Source of the DNA: Mesotaenium endlicherianum
Taxonomy: Eukaryota; Streptophyta; Zygnematophyceae; Zygnematales; Mesotaeniaceae
Length of the DNA: 64,000 nt
Direction of reading: 5' to 3'
NCBI GenBank assembly: GCA_009602735.1
Contig: WELA01009486.1
Coordinates: 1 to 64,000, forward strand
A program made the translations under genes and the position numbers. Under the pieces are notes generated by a model, which did not search any database, was not told the origin of the DNA, and was given only the letters and a program-made list of their open reading frames with translations. Shown piece by piece: positions 47,390 to 59,800 of this stretch; positions within the stretch are counted from its first letter, which is position 1, and every line of letters begins with the position of its first letter.

Positions 47390-48672
47390 ACAAGCCATAA
47401 GTGCGTTGCCAAGGTGGCTGACTCCCCGGTAATAAATCAATCTTATGATTCACTTCCCTCTTAGGGGGCAGTCCCGGAGGCATATCAAAAATATCATGCA
47501 GTATACTGAGCAACAATTTTTGCAGCACTAGGGTGCTTCGGGGGGCTCACATTTTCTCAACCACTTCTTTTGGTTGAGAAGGTACCTCTTTTAGCAATAG
47601 ACAGAACATGTTGTTTTCCTTCTGGTTCCAGCTTTCGGTGAATTCCGTTGCATTTAGCAATTTGCATCCTCTCGGAAGCCTCTTCTTTTCTTTCATTTGC
47701 CATCCATACAGGACAAGGGGAAGAGCACTGGTGGGTGCCAAGTCCATCTGTCCATCACTGGCTCCTCTCACTTTAACTGTACCTTTACTCCAACACACTT
47801 CGGCTTGATGTCTATTAAGCCAGGACCTTCCTAGCACGAGATCATAAAAGCCAGTGTTGAGTACCTCAAATATAAGCGTTTCAATTAAAACTGCAATGCC
47901 TAAACCTAACAGGACCTCAATAGGCTTGGTTATAAGTCCTCCCGAGATACTTGAGGCGTCTCCGAGAATTACTTTTCTATTCCCTTGGGTGACAGTACGT
48001 AGCCTTAGCCGCTTAACTAAGTCCTTATGGATAAAAGTATGTGACGCCCCTTCGTCAACAATTGCCCTTATTTTCCTACCTGCAATCATACAATACAGGA
48101 GGATAAGGAAGATTGACTTTTCCTGATTTTTGCATTGTTCTCCTAACTTAGCAAAGAAATGTTGGATATCAAGTGGAACAAGAACATCCAGAGTGTGCAC
48201 TCTATAAAGATCTATATTGCTGATGGTCTCCTTTATCTGTTTTTCAGGCATGCATAGTGCATCTAGTTCAGCAAGATCCATAATACCTGCTACGAGGGCA
48301 GCTAGCAACGACTCACTATCTCTAGTATCCTCACAGTCAATAGACTGCATTGCTGACTATTGTTGTCTTTTAAAGGCTGATCTTTTCTCTCGACCTTTGG
48401 AAGGTGCTTCCTTTGGACACTGTTCTGTGTAGTGGCCCAACTTCTGGCAATGGTCAAAAAGATTTTGCTGAGGCTGGTCTCGGCTTAGTCTTACCACCAC
48501 CTCTTCCATAGCCCCCTTGAGAGTAACCACCTCTCCCTCTCGACTGCATAACATTGTACTCATACTCGTACTCATCACCCTGATCGTCCTCAGCCTGATC
48601 TCCTTCAATTGCATTGTAGGAACCGTGTGGCTTTTTGACAATCTTAGACACCAAAGCATTATTCTGGCGCTT
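47390..48672 (-). pseudogene. gag and protease region of element G (fossil)
   Basis: Minus-strand translations give a gag C-terminal part with RGG-like and cysteine-bearing sequence (about 48350-48660) and the protease ([26 protein letters not shown]) in frame 48350-47547. The end toward 47390 encodes the start of RT. Similar to E and F. Fossil, truncated and broken. Confidence 0.75.
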
Positions 48673-48674
48673 AG

Positions 48675-48922
48675 TTTATCACACTTAGATGCATATCTAG
48701 AAAGTTTGCTGCTACCAAGTACGGAAGTCAGCTGGCTGTCAAAGTATGTGTCAGCAAGCTGGCCTAAGTTGACTTCAGCCTGCTGCTGTTGGCTGAGTCA
48801 TCAAATTGGTAATTATATAAAGTTCAGAAGACTGAATATTAACTAAAAGTTTAGCAGGCTGAACTTATTTAACTATTACATATATATGAATATCATATCT
48901 ACCAATATACTGATTCATTACA
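48675..48922 (-). repeat. LTR family A fragment
   Basis: The last 248 bases (+ strand sense) of a family A LTR, ending GATTCATTACA. It is joined directly to gag sequence on its lower side. Confidence 0.8.
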
Positions 48923-49852
48923 ATAGCGCTCTAGACCACTTAGATGTATGTTCCAAGAGGGAGATTAGAGCAAGCATTTAATATACAAATCGACGAGTTT
49001 CGTTGTGAAAATCCAACACTGCATTTTTTCTATAAAGTATGCTATGGGATGTAAGATGTGCTGCACATGAGTAGTGTGGTAAGTTACATGCCTGGCATTT
49101 GTTTTGAGTTTTTTTTTTGAGAAAAATAATTCATAGAGCTCATTTTGTGACTTTTAAAGGTGAAAGTCAATTTTAATTATTCAGATGATTATTCAGATGA
49201 TTATTGAATAAGTGATCTTGTACTTCTAAATACTTATTGCACCACAAAAAAAGCACAGTCGCATATTGCAACTCCACGCCGAAATAATTAATTTTTCAAA
49301 GGATACTAGTGCAGTATGTCCAAAATTTTGTGTAGTGCCTAACAATATATATAGCTACCTCCAACATAATTCCTAGGTCCTGGTTTGAAAGCTATTGAGA
49401 ATAATGGGTTCGTGAACGTAGACCAAAACTACGCGTTATGATGATAAATTTCTTAATCTTAGCTTTCCAAAACTACGCAAATTGTCAAAGTTAGATTAGC
49501 ATAAAGATGGAAAATTACTTGCGAACAGAAGCTCTTGTTGCACCAAAAATTACAAGTTATTATGGACTATCTAGTGTGAAGCTGCTAAAGGTACGCTTTC
49601 CTGTGGACCGCAGTATTAGAGTGCATCGCTATGTGCATTTTTTTTGTTGAAGGAACACAAAAATATTGGAAGTAAATTGCGAGTGTCGCTACTGAAATCA
49701 GTCACGCGGAAGCGCTGGCCGATTATCAGAAAGACATGGAAGTTGGGGATGACCAGCTCGATCTTGAGCAGGGTCTGTGTCGGTTCTTTAAGCTGCTAAA
49801 GGCATGCTTTCCTGAGGACCGCAGTATCAGAGCGCATCGCTATGTCCATTTT
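48923..49852. other. AT-rich relic DNA with a direct repeat
   Basis: No gene is recognised. A block of about 60 bases occurs twice (49578-49645 and 49789-49850). Sequence at 49690-49790 is related to the gag-like fossil at 14485-14590. This appears to be the remains of the same old retroelement family, continued at 50573-50793 beyond the solo LTR. Confidence 0.5.
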
Positions 49853-50572
49853 GGAAATGAATTGACTCACCAATAGGCGATTAATAATTAATAAAAAAAT
49901 CTATATGTCAGCAAGTATTCTTCATGGTATTTTCTGTAAACTGATTAAACAGCAAAAGACTATATACTTGCGATAAACATTACTCATAAGTCAAATGCAA
50001 GTGAACGAGCATCAATCATACAATCAACAAACTCATACATAAGCAAGGGTAGAAGACAGTTCGCATCAATCGCTTCTTACCTTGGATATAGATCTCTCTC
50101 CGTAAGCTGTACAAGAGATTTGGCCACGAATTCGAATGCCGAACTCGAAAGCAATACCTAGCCTATGTACATGGAATGAGTTTACTGTACAACAGCAAAT
50201 GCGATGGCATCGCTTACCCGGGAGTTTAAGCACGTTGGTAGAACCTCGGATAACCAAATCCACAGCCGTCTCCATCATCCCGAATTGCCATTCATCCTAA
50301 GGATGTCATATGGCCATTTATCTAGCATATCACACTAAAATGTATGACTAGGCAATTTAATGCTACCGAGTACATAAGTCAGCTGGCTGTCAAAGTATGT
50401 GTCAGTAAGTTGGCCTAAGTTGACTTCAGCCTGCTGCTCTCGGCTGAGTCATTAATCTGATTATTGCTGAAAGTCCAGCAGACTAAATATTAACTAAAGT
50501 TCAGCAGGCTGAACTCGATTAACTATTATATTTGAATGAATATTATGTTTACCAATATACTTATTCATTACA
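49853..50572 (-). mobile_element. solo LTR of family A, older subtype
   Basis: About 720 bp, from GGAAATGAATTG to TTATTCATTACA, with ATTTT on both sides (49848-49852 and 50573-50577). No internal region adjoins, so it is a solo LTR. It shares variants with the divergent copy at 15114-15846. Confidence 0.75.
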
Positions 50573-50793
50573 ATTTTGTTCGTCAAAAGGACAAAACAGA
50601 TTGGAAAACCTTGCTAGGAAAGCTTGTTTTAACAAGCCCAGGATTTTTGTTAACAATTTTTTGTTGTGCTTGTGCAAGGATGCAAATCGAAAAGTCAAGC
50701 CACATCTATCAACAAGACGAGATATTGACTGGTGCATTGACGAGACAGCTGAGATAGCACGCAATATCGAAGAATGTAATGTTTGGTACAAAG
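50573..50793 (+). mobile_element. continuation of the old gag-like relic
   Basis: An open + frame (KDKTDWKTLLGKL and further lysine-rich sequence) continues the relic interrupted by the solo LTR. The family is not identified beyond its similarity to the fossil at about 14.5 kb. Confidence 0.35.
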
Positions 50794-52050
50794 TGAAATA
50801 AATCTTACTTATTCAAAAATAACACTTCATTTGAATATATAAGATCAGAGGTAGTTGGAACTTGGAAGCGTGTAAATTTAAGGAGCGATTTTTGCCTATA
50901 TAGTGATTTCAATTTACTCATCTATACCTTTCGACTCACTACCGTAGTGTGCCATAGTTGCACACTGCCTCAAGGAAAGAGATGAACTTGGGACTAGAGC
51001 TTCTCCTTTAAAAACTCTTGGCTCCTTACATACCCAGCATATAAGCAGAAATAAGCACAAACACAGCATCAGAGGACTGAATAGCAAACCGCATTATCAT
51101 TCACATGACCATAATGTAGCTAAGAAACATCCTACTGACTTGGGTGCAAAACCATGGAATATTTTCACCATGTGACCTCGAGGCACCAGAAGCAATAACT
51201 TCGTCATTACTTAACCAAATTGAGCAAACGCAATGGCAGCGGACGCGTTTTGACAATATTTTTTTGAAAATTTCCAATTTGCTTTAGTTGGTGCACATAT
51301 GATGACGCCATGTCGATTTGCGTGAAAGCTATTTATAATAACAAACCAAAAGTGCACCACATGACTTGCAAGTAGAAATCCGACTGTAAAGTCTATCGTC
51401 CAGAATGAGGAACCACAAGATCCCAGCCTGCTATGTACCTAGTCCACTTGGCTGACCACGGCGCAAGGTGCGCCGACTCATGGAAACCCGTTAAATTGGG
51501 GTCCACGGATCTAAGTATAACAACCATATTTTTTGGTCGATTGATGGAAGTCCTACATATTCAGCAGACTGACGACGGCTCCACCTACCCAAGAATTAGC
51601 CACATTGATAGGAACTCAATTCACCAAATCCCATTCAACCTCCCGACTTCCAGTACTCTAGAGATCGGTCATATCATATGTGTGCCAATCTACAATAATC
51701 ATCTATATGAATGTATCTAAACTCAGTGTAATGAATCTAGCAATACCAAGTATACGGACTAATATCAAACGAGTTTACTACGTCCGACACATCAATTTAC
51801 TTATATTACATCACATCATATACGCCAAACTTCTAACAACAAAGTCAGCGGACTACACTAAGATGCATAAGTTATCATGCTGACCTTTTCGACGAAGTCA
51901 GCAAACTACACGAAGATGCTTAAGTCATCCTGTTGACGTTTTCGACAAAGTAAGTAAAGTCGCATTATATTGACAAACATTCATTTACATGAACTCCCAC
52001 ATGTGAGTAGATTAACATAATATTTATTTAGTAGTATATGTAATCAATTA
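50794..52050 (-). mobile_element. LTR of family C, second copy
   Basis: It starts TGAAATAAATCTTACTT and stays alignable with 24709-25947 along most of its length, including the tandem TCAGC...ACTACAC repeats (51845-51945). Its upper end is less clear. It is more diverged than the copy inside E. No internal region is seen; probably a solo or truncated LTR. Confidence 0.65.
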
Positions 52051-52200
52051 AACAATGTGTGTGTGAGCACAAGATGAGGTGCAAGCACTAAGAGTTTGTG
52101 CGTATGTCCAAGTTATGGAGTTCTTGGAGGTGTTCCAAGTGTGTTTCTTGGAGCCTGGTGTGAAGGCTTACCTTCAAGGAGAGCAAAGAGTATGTGGGAG

Positions 52201-52696
52201 TATAACGATCCGCCACGTGGCCGGATGCGACGCGTGCGACACGTTTCGGAATGCGGCCGGATTTGTCAATTTGAATGTGTATAAGTACAATTGGCGCGCG
52301 ACCAAAGTACCTCGAGTTACCTTTTCATTCGTATCGCTACGCTGGTATCAGAGCGCGAACGCACACAATCGTGTCCAAGAGACCAGGGTTCAAATCCCAA
52401 AGAGCACAATGGTGCTCAGGAGGAGAAACTTGTTGATGGTACAACCGTATGGCGATCTTTCGATCGTACGAAGAGAGGACACTATCCCAAAACAACGTCC
52501 GTCGCGCCGCCGCGGCCTAAGTGCCCGGGACATGCACATTTGTAAGTGGGAGGAGTATAACGATCCGCCACGTGGCTGAATGAGGCGCGTGCGACACGTC
52601 GCAAAATGTGATAAGAAGTGTCGGTATGAATGTGTATAAGTACAATCGGCGCACGATCCAAGTACCTCGCGTTACCCTTTCGTTTGTATCGCTACA
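52201..52696 (+). mobile_element. TRIM: miniature LTR retrotransposon, 496 bp
   Basis: Two direct repeats of about 141 bp (52201-52341 and 52556-52696) begin TATAACGATCCGCCACGTGG and end GCTAC. The primer-binding site TGGTATCAGAGC, a perfect initiator-tRNA-Met complement, lies at 52343-52354. A purine-rich tract (GTGGGAGGAG) precedes the second repeat. GGGAG flanks both sides (52196-52200 and 52697-52701). The internal part is only about 214 bp and encodes no retroviral protein, so it was non-autonomous. The repeats are about 80% identical by eye, so it is an old insertion. Confidence 0.85.
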
Positions 52697-52701
52697 GGGA
52701 G

Positions 52702-55700
52702 TGAGCATCTTGCCATCAAAAAGACGGAGTTTGGTGCACCAAGAGCGACACTACGTGCTCGTGCCTTGTATAGATTATTGTCGCTTGTTGGAAACTACGA
52801 GTTTATGGATATGGACCTAGAAGGAGGAGACCTAGACTTATGGGGCTGATTGTTCTATCCAAGAGGGTGATATATAACATGGACCTAGACATGAAGCAAG
52901 AAGAATCAGCGGATATACAAGCAAGCAAGATGGAGGCGTAAATATGAACTTGAACACTTGAGTGGTAAGCACCTTACCTTCATTGTGAGGGGGAGGGGTG
53001 CTATAGTTGTTTGTAGTATTTGTAAGCAAGGTCAAGCCAGTCCCAAGAGTTCAATTGCATATAAGAGATTTGAAGTTGAAAAAATTTGAAGTGCAAGAGC
53101 TTGGGAGACACTCAAAGCTGTCCATATTTGAGGGTCTTACAGGTCGGCGAGCGCGAGGGTAAAAGTAGACAGATTTTGGCTATTTTTGCCTACTTAAGAG
53201 AGAAGTCGTAATATTTTTACTGAAATACTTACATGATGTGAGAGGTCTAGTATAAGGCCTTTCGTGAATTGTAGTCAAGAGTCAGAAAAAGAGATTTAAG
53301 CATGTGCCATGTGTGAGCGCGGGAGCTTGACACATGTTGCGCACGTGCGTGTGCTACGAGCGTAAGCCACAAAGTGACTATTCCGTTTAAATAGACTTTA
53401 ATTCATATTCTGAAATTTTGTGAGGAGGTATTCGTAAAGGTTCAAATTTCAAAAACATTAATTTTTTAATGAACATATTAATCGAAGTCCTGACAATGTC
53501 ACATGGCGGCCTGCTCGACTGCCTTGGGCGCCACATGTGTGAGGGAAAGTGCAATATGAAATATGGTCTTAAGCTTAGAAACAAGGAAAACTAAGCATTC
53601 CAGTGAGTCTAGAGAAATGATGTTACGTAGATTACACAACTTATGTCAAAAAAAAATCCAGGGGGGTGCCACTTAGCGTTTTGAGAGGTCACCACAAGTT
53701 ACGCACATGAGTGAGAGAGTGCACTACCTCTAAAAGTTGTTTGGCTTTGAGTTAGAGGTAGCCAAGGGTATCAAAAGATTCACAAAGTAGTGAGGTAAGG
53801 ATCGTAATCTGGTCAAAATGATAAAGAGCACCAGGAGGAAGCCACATGGCGCGACGAGGAATTGCCACTTGTTCAAGAAGGTGAACAGTGAAAATTTGGC
53901 AGAGTGGAGCAAGTTTGGAAAATTTTTATTGAATTTGATGTGTCACAGGCACAATTTAGTGACAAGGACAGGTATAGTACGAAAATTTCGGTTGGAGTCC
54001 AAGGAGCAGGACATTGAATTATGATGGTTCCAAAAATTATAAACAAGCGCGTAAAGTGCCGAAGTGATTGTGGAATTTATGAAAATTTTCAATGAGGAGT
54101 TAGTGGATTGTGTAAGAGAATATTTTAGAGGGTGAGTGTGGGTGTGTGAGTATGCTAGCTTGTCCAACAAGGCAAGATCTCCCACGAGGAAGGAGCCAGA
54201 GTAGAAGGTTCTGGAGGTTTTGTTAGAGAGGACACTTAGAGTTAAAGCGTAAATAGGAAGCAAAGAGAGGTAGAGGAAATTTTAAATTCTCTTATCTGAG
54301 AGAGTTTGAAACTTGGAAGCTTACATCTTGTACACGAGTTCTTTAATCAAGTGAGTTCTTTTCTACTCCTTTCTCATGTAGCTCTTTTACTCTTGCAAGG
54401 GTGGCACACCACTAGGCCACTCCACCTTGTGTATGCAACTAGAAAAAAACATCGTGCACGCTTTCACTTGCGGGTGAGGGTGCATGAGTGTGTATGGGCG
54501 CACTCCCCGCGTCTTTCCCCCTTTCATCATTGATCAGCGGCAAACTTTTAACCATATTCTTGTGAAGATCGAAATTGAAGTAAGACAACTTTTTGGACCT
54601 AGAGGAATTATGGCAATGGACAGTGATGTTGTTTAGGCTGCCCCTGCCATTTTGCAAAGAACCATGGACAAAGTGCTCAACGCGTGACTTGGGCTTGCGA
54701 GACCGTTGAGGTGGTTGCAGCCGCCGTGGCAGACGTGCTGTGGCAACCTTGCGAGCGGACCGATGGCTCTGAGGTGGCCGTGCACATCAGCACCTTACTT
54801 GGCACGTGCTTGCGTGGCCATCCCTAGTTTTGTTGTGGGCAGGCAGCCTCATGGCTGACTTGGTTGCTCTTCCCCCACCCATCCCAAAGTGTCAGTATCT
54901 GCTCTGGTGCCGATTGTCGCACAGCACGTGTGAACATGATGGACCTAGTCCTGCGCTGACTTTGACAGGTCGGCTGCATCTGGTCGGTTGTGTTCAAAAG
55001 TTGCTAAGTGGGCTCACCGTGACTTTGACCACGCGTGTCAGACCTTCATTTGCTGACAGTTGCGAAAGAGGGTGTGCGAGGCGGGAATCATCTCATTTTG
55101 AAGTTCGACGCCGAGGAAATTTCGTTTGTCGGGTTTCGCTCGAAAATCTGCTTGAAAGTGACGAATATTCGGAGCGACGTAGATACCAAGCTTCACCATA
55201 TATTTTCTCCAATCTGCATCGTCTATTTTCGCGGTGTCGCAGATTCTCTGATGTCTGACACCGAAATTCTGGAGTGAGGAGCGCTGCCCCGCTGGATCCG
55301 GATTGAAGATTGTAGTTGGACAACATGGAACACTGATCGACGAGGTTGGTCACAAGCTTGCATCGCACTCCATGATGCACCATGATGCGTTCAGCAAGCA
55401 TCGCGCTATGGGCAGACTTGCCCCCATCAGGCAGGCCTGGGCCCGGCAGGCACAACGCTTTAGAGCTGCAATTCAGGAAGTTTCCAGCTTGAGAGAGAAT
55501 TGGAGGTACTGCTTTTACTTTTTGTCAGTTCTGGTCAGTCTTTGTACCGGTTTCCAGTGCATCGTAGCGGATGAGAGAAGAATGTGTGGGTCCTGGTGGA
55601 AACTACCGATAGCGTCGCAGCACTTCTGTTGGTGGTTGGTGGTGGTTGGTCGTGATGCGACCCACGACTCACGAGTCTAGTGCCCTGGGAGATTTGATGT

Positions 55701-56560
55701 GGGGAGCATGAAGGGTGATGAAGGGCCCAGGATGACCTAGGACAGGATATAAGCGTCGCGTCTGGCATCGACACGTAGTAGTGAAAGAGATTAAGCAAGA
55801 ATTGGCAGGTTCCAATTTTCCCTCGCGGGGTGGCGCAGGGCCCTGTAGCTGTTCAATTTATCTGCTGGTGCAGCGTTACCCACGACCGTCACGCAAACTA
55901 ACGCCAAACCACGCCAATAACTTTTGGTCATTCACCGGCTGTCGTGTCTTGAACGTTGGTCGCCAACTTAAGCAGCCCGATAAAGATAAACTTTCAGAAA
56001 ACTGCAAGAAACCGAGGAAAAAGGTCCGCTTTGTTTCAAGAGGACGCTTACAGAAGTACGGAAAGCTGTTCGCAGGTACAAATGGCGGTCGGACTGCGTT
56101 ACCACTGGGTTACCTGATGCTGCTTGATGCCACTTGATGCAAGGTGATGAATTGTCAGACGGTTCAGGGAGTTCGACGTCGACGCCCTGTGACCTGGAAT
56201 GGAGCCCAGGACCGCTAGTCGAATCAAGGACTCAACATTTAAAAAATGCGCCATAGCTCACAGCCTAGCGCACCCTAGCTGAAGTCTCTCTCGGTAGCCC
56301 CTCAAGTTCGCCAAAGGCATATATGTTAGTGGCACACATTGGTTGAGTGGCTAATACGCTGAAGTAAATTTCTATCGTAGTTCCGCGATCATACAGAGTT
56401 CATGAGTGGTTTGATAGGAAGTTTGTTTCTTTAAGCACACCTGCTTCATCTCTTGGCGAAGTGTTTCAGCGGCTAGTTGTAGCCTTAAGATTTGTTATCT
56501 CTTTGCTGCTTATAACGCAGCACTGACCGGTCCATACAGGGCTGGTCCGTGCTCTCACAT
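52702..56560. other. intergenic DNA, nothing recognised
   Basis: This is AT-rich, low-information sequence with scattered short open frames on both strands. Parts near 53.7-54.4 kb read like decayed LTR sequence but no ends or partner were found. The part after about 55.7 kb probably contains the VTC2 promoter and the start of its leader; I could not place a convincing TATA box. Confidence 0.5.
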
Positions 56561-56569
56561 TGAGCCAAC

Positions 56570-56764
56570 ACGGCGCTGTGCACCGGAAAGAGCAAGTCGG
56601 TTAGGTATCAAAGTAGCGCGACGAATTTAACGTCTTCTCTACTGTTGGACTCTCCTTCAGCACACGGTGGTCGGGGCGCCACCCCATCTGAGGGTGGTTC
56701 TCCCTCAGACTTGACCTATTTGGCCGGCGGAGGCAGGGGTGGTGCCCTTGTAGCTCTTAGGTAG
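56570..56764 (+). promoter_or_regulatory. conserved ACG-initiated upstream ORF of VTC2 (64 codons)
   Basis: The frame is open from 56564 to TAG at 56762-56764. An ACG at 56570 in strong context (A at -3, G at +4) starts a 64-codon peptide whose second half, GGRGATPSEGGSPSD and then LAGGGRGGALVAL, is rich in Gly and Ser. It ends 43 bases before the VTC2 start codon. In Arabidopsis and other plants GGP/VTC2 mRNAs carry a conserved non-AUG uORF of about 60-65 residues through which high ascorbate represses translation. Position, length and start codon all fit. In-frame ACG codons at 56621 and 56630 are possible alternative starts, but would give a much shorter peptide. Confidence 0.85.
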
Positions 56765-56807
56765 TCCGGGGGGGTAGTGTAAGTGGGTTGCTTAGTGTAG
56801 TGTGAAT

Positions 56808-59800
56808 ATGTTGACTATCAAGCGAGTGCCTTCCCTCATATCTATGAACCAGATAAATAACACGGCCTGTGGCCGTGATTGCCTGGGCGCCTGCTGCATT
56901 CCAGGTGGGTTGCTGTAACTTGGATCTGCCATGCATGTCCTTCTGCTAATTTGACCTGCCATGTCAACAAGTTTGTAATGAAACCTTCACTCGTCTCCAG
57001 GAGCTCGACTTACTCCTGTGTTGGAGTCCTGTGTAGAGTGCCAGACACTTGCATTCAAAGTGCATTTCTGTATATGAGTGTAGCATGTGGCAGCTTTGAT
57101 AATGTATTGCTGCAGAAGCAATTGCTAAGACGCGTCTGTTGCTACTCACTGTGGATCACAGATAACTTACTCAAAGCTTCCTGTTTCTCCAGGTTCCAAG
57201 CTACCCCTGTACAGTTTCGCAAGACGCTATTCAATCAAGCCCAAACGAGTACGATCATTTGGCGACCTTCACACCGTACCAGACATGTTTGACTCTGGTG
57301 CAAATGCTATCAGTGATGGCTCAAGTGACTCCTCCGAGCCTGAGAAAAGCTTCCTAGATGCCCTGCTCCTGGCGCAGGTGAGAACCTTCCAATGTATCCT
57401 TCTAGATTTTGTCAGGAACCGCGTTCGCAACCTATGCTAACAGGACTCACTAGTTGTATTATACCTGATCTGGAAGCGTGTCAAAGTTGTGATTTGCATG
57501 AGAATTTGAAATCTGCCGGATGAAGTCATGCTACCTGTTAACAATACGTTAAGTTTTTTAAGTCAGGTTTATGTCTATCAGCTGGAGTACGTGTCCTTTG
57601 AGATAACTGGTCTATGTAAGTCTGGTAAGCAATTTGTGAACAGGTTAGCGATTGCTACACACACATGCAGACTGAAACTTTCTATAGGGCCAGGTAATTA
57701 CAGGGTGGCTGAAATGTCCTGACATTGCTAGGCTGCTTACTCTATGCAGTGGGAAGAACGAATGGAGCGCGGCCTTTTTCGCTATGACGTGACGGCGTGT
57801 GCAACTAAGGTGCAAATTTGTGCCCCTTTCACAATCAAGTACCCTGGTTTCTTTCGTTGTTCGAGTTAATTAAGTGTAAGGGCTGTCCTTAACACCATAT
57901 TCAAGCAATATACTGTATAGGCCAGGTTAAATTAGCACACGACGTGATTGTTCCTGTGTATCTGGACGTTGACACAGGGTATGCGAGTGTAGGTGATGAT
58001 AGCAAGTTAAGGGTCACAGTACAGACTCCTTAGATTAGTACCTGTAAATCAGCGGGGCCTTGCTTTCACCTTTGAACTGCCTGTCCAAGCGCCTGGTGCA
58101 GCAAGGCATCAAATCAGTTGTGGTCTGATCAGGAGTGACTCTGTGCAGGCCCGTTGAACTGGCAACTCTCTGTACTGTTTGACATCAGGCCATGTGGCCA
58201 TTAAGTGACTGGAAAGTCCAAAAAGCCTATAAAAGAAGTGTATCTAGTTGGTTGTATTACTAAAACAACGAATGAGTGTGTTTAGCTGGTTGTCTCGTGG
58301 GGACAGTGGCCATGCTGCTGCTGTGGCGGCTGATGGATGTCCTTGCACGAGCAAATTGCCTGGGGGGGCAAGCTGTTGACCTAGTCTTGTACAGAGTGGT
58401 AAGCCTCCTTGGCTGGAGGAGGAGGTTGTAGCTGCTGCCAGTGTTTTGATTTCGCTCCCCCCCTCCCTTGTCCCTCTTCCTGCAGGTACTGGCCGGAGAC
58501 TACGGGTTTGTAGCCCAGCTCAATGAAGGCAGGCACCTGAAGAAGCGCCCAACGGAGTTCAGGGTCGACAAGGTGCTCCAGGAGTTTGACCCCAAGAAGT
58601 TTAACTTCACCAAAGTTGGCCAGGAGGAGGCCCTTTTTCGCTTTGAGGAGAGCGAAGATGGCGGCAGCCACTATTCGGAGGCAGCCACCATAAATGACAG
58701 TCCTAATGTCATCGTCATAAATGTGAGCACAGACTCCGCCGGTTCTTCTCCCCGGTTGCAAACAGCCCTCCTGGTTGGCCAGTCCTTTGCTGCTTAGCAT
58801 GCGCGCTCTTCTGTGCTTTCCCGGGGTCTGCTCTCATTGGCCTGAAGGCTAGGATGCAGGGTGCCGGTTGCCCTCTTTGGGCTTGTCTTTGCAATGACGA
58901 AGGCAGCGGCTTCATTGGACTTTTGTCTTCAAAGGTAGTCTTATGTCCGTGTGGTCTACATACTGCCTTCCTGGTTTGACGTGACCTGTAATATTCTTAG
59001 GATGCTGTTCCTTTGGCTTCTTGTGTGTCGGGGTTCAGATTTTATCCTCGGAAAGTTGAGGGCATTTGCTTCCTCGAACTCTTGGGCCTCATCGAGGTGA
59101 AAAGTTGCCGCGCGTTGTAGATGGCCTTGGCAGCATAAAGTTGAAAGTTATGAAGGGTGTGTGAAGGAGGTTTTAAGCCAGCTCCTGCCTCCAGCTTGTG
59201 TCTGGCAGAAGTGGTGTCTTCCTACGTAGTCATGCTTGGAGACATTCAATGGGAAGGAGCTGGTGCGGAGCCCTACAAGATGAAAAATTTGTGCTGAGGA
59301 GGATGCAGCTTGTTGTGCGCGAATGAGTAGCCGTCAGTACAGGGCCCGCTAGACGAGTGCAAACGGGGCTGACAGAGTGACTGTGGGCGAGGGTGCTGCA
59401 GGTGAGCCCCATAGAGTACGGCCACGTGCTGCTGGTGCCGCGCGTGCTCGACTGCATCCCGCAGCGCATCTGCGCTGACACGCTCCTGCTTGCGCTGCAC
59501 ATGGCGGTGGAGGCTGACAACCCCTACTTCCGCCTAGGTTACAATAGCCTCGGCGCATTTGCCACCATCAACCACCTCCACTTTCAGGTATTTGTTGCAA
59601 GCCCAGGCCCGACCATGTAGCTACGGTGTATGTACTCTCCTTGCTGCTGGGAGCTGGCATTAGACTGCCTATCTGTGTCTTTGTGACATGTGGGTTGATG
59701 TGAGTGTGCTGGTTTCTGTGCCACCTTCACAGAATAAGGTTGTCATAGAAACAGGTGGTGGAGTTGCTCTCGAGCGGAGCTAGGCAGTAAACATGTTGAG

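Larger units (their letters stand above)
41212..48922. mobile_element. element G: rearranged relative of E and F (fossil)
   Basis: Parts in order: LTR family A fragment (41212-41475), RT to chromodomain on + (41476-44583), accessory ORF on + (44923-46450), polypurine tract (46664-46675), full family A LTR on + (46677-47389), RT start, protease and gag on minus (48672-47390), and a second LTR fragment (48675-48922). The two coding halves face opposite ways and meet at LTRs, which suggests recombination between opposed LTR copies or a mis-ordered assembly; an assembly gap lies inside. Fossil, broken and truncated. Confidence 0.75.
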
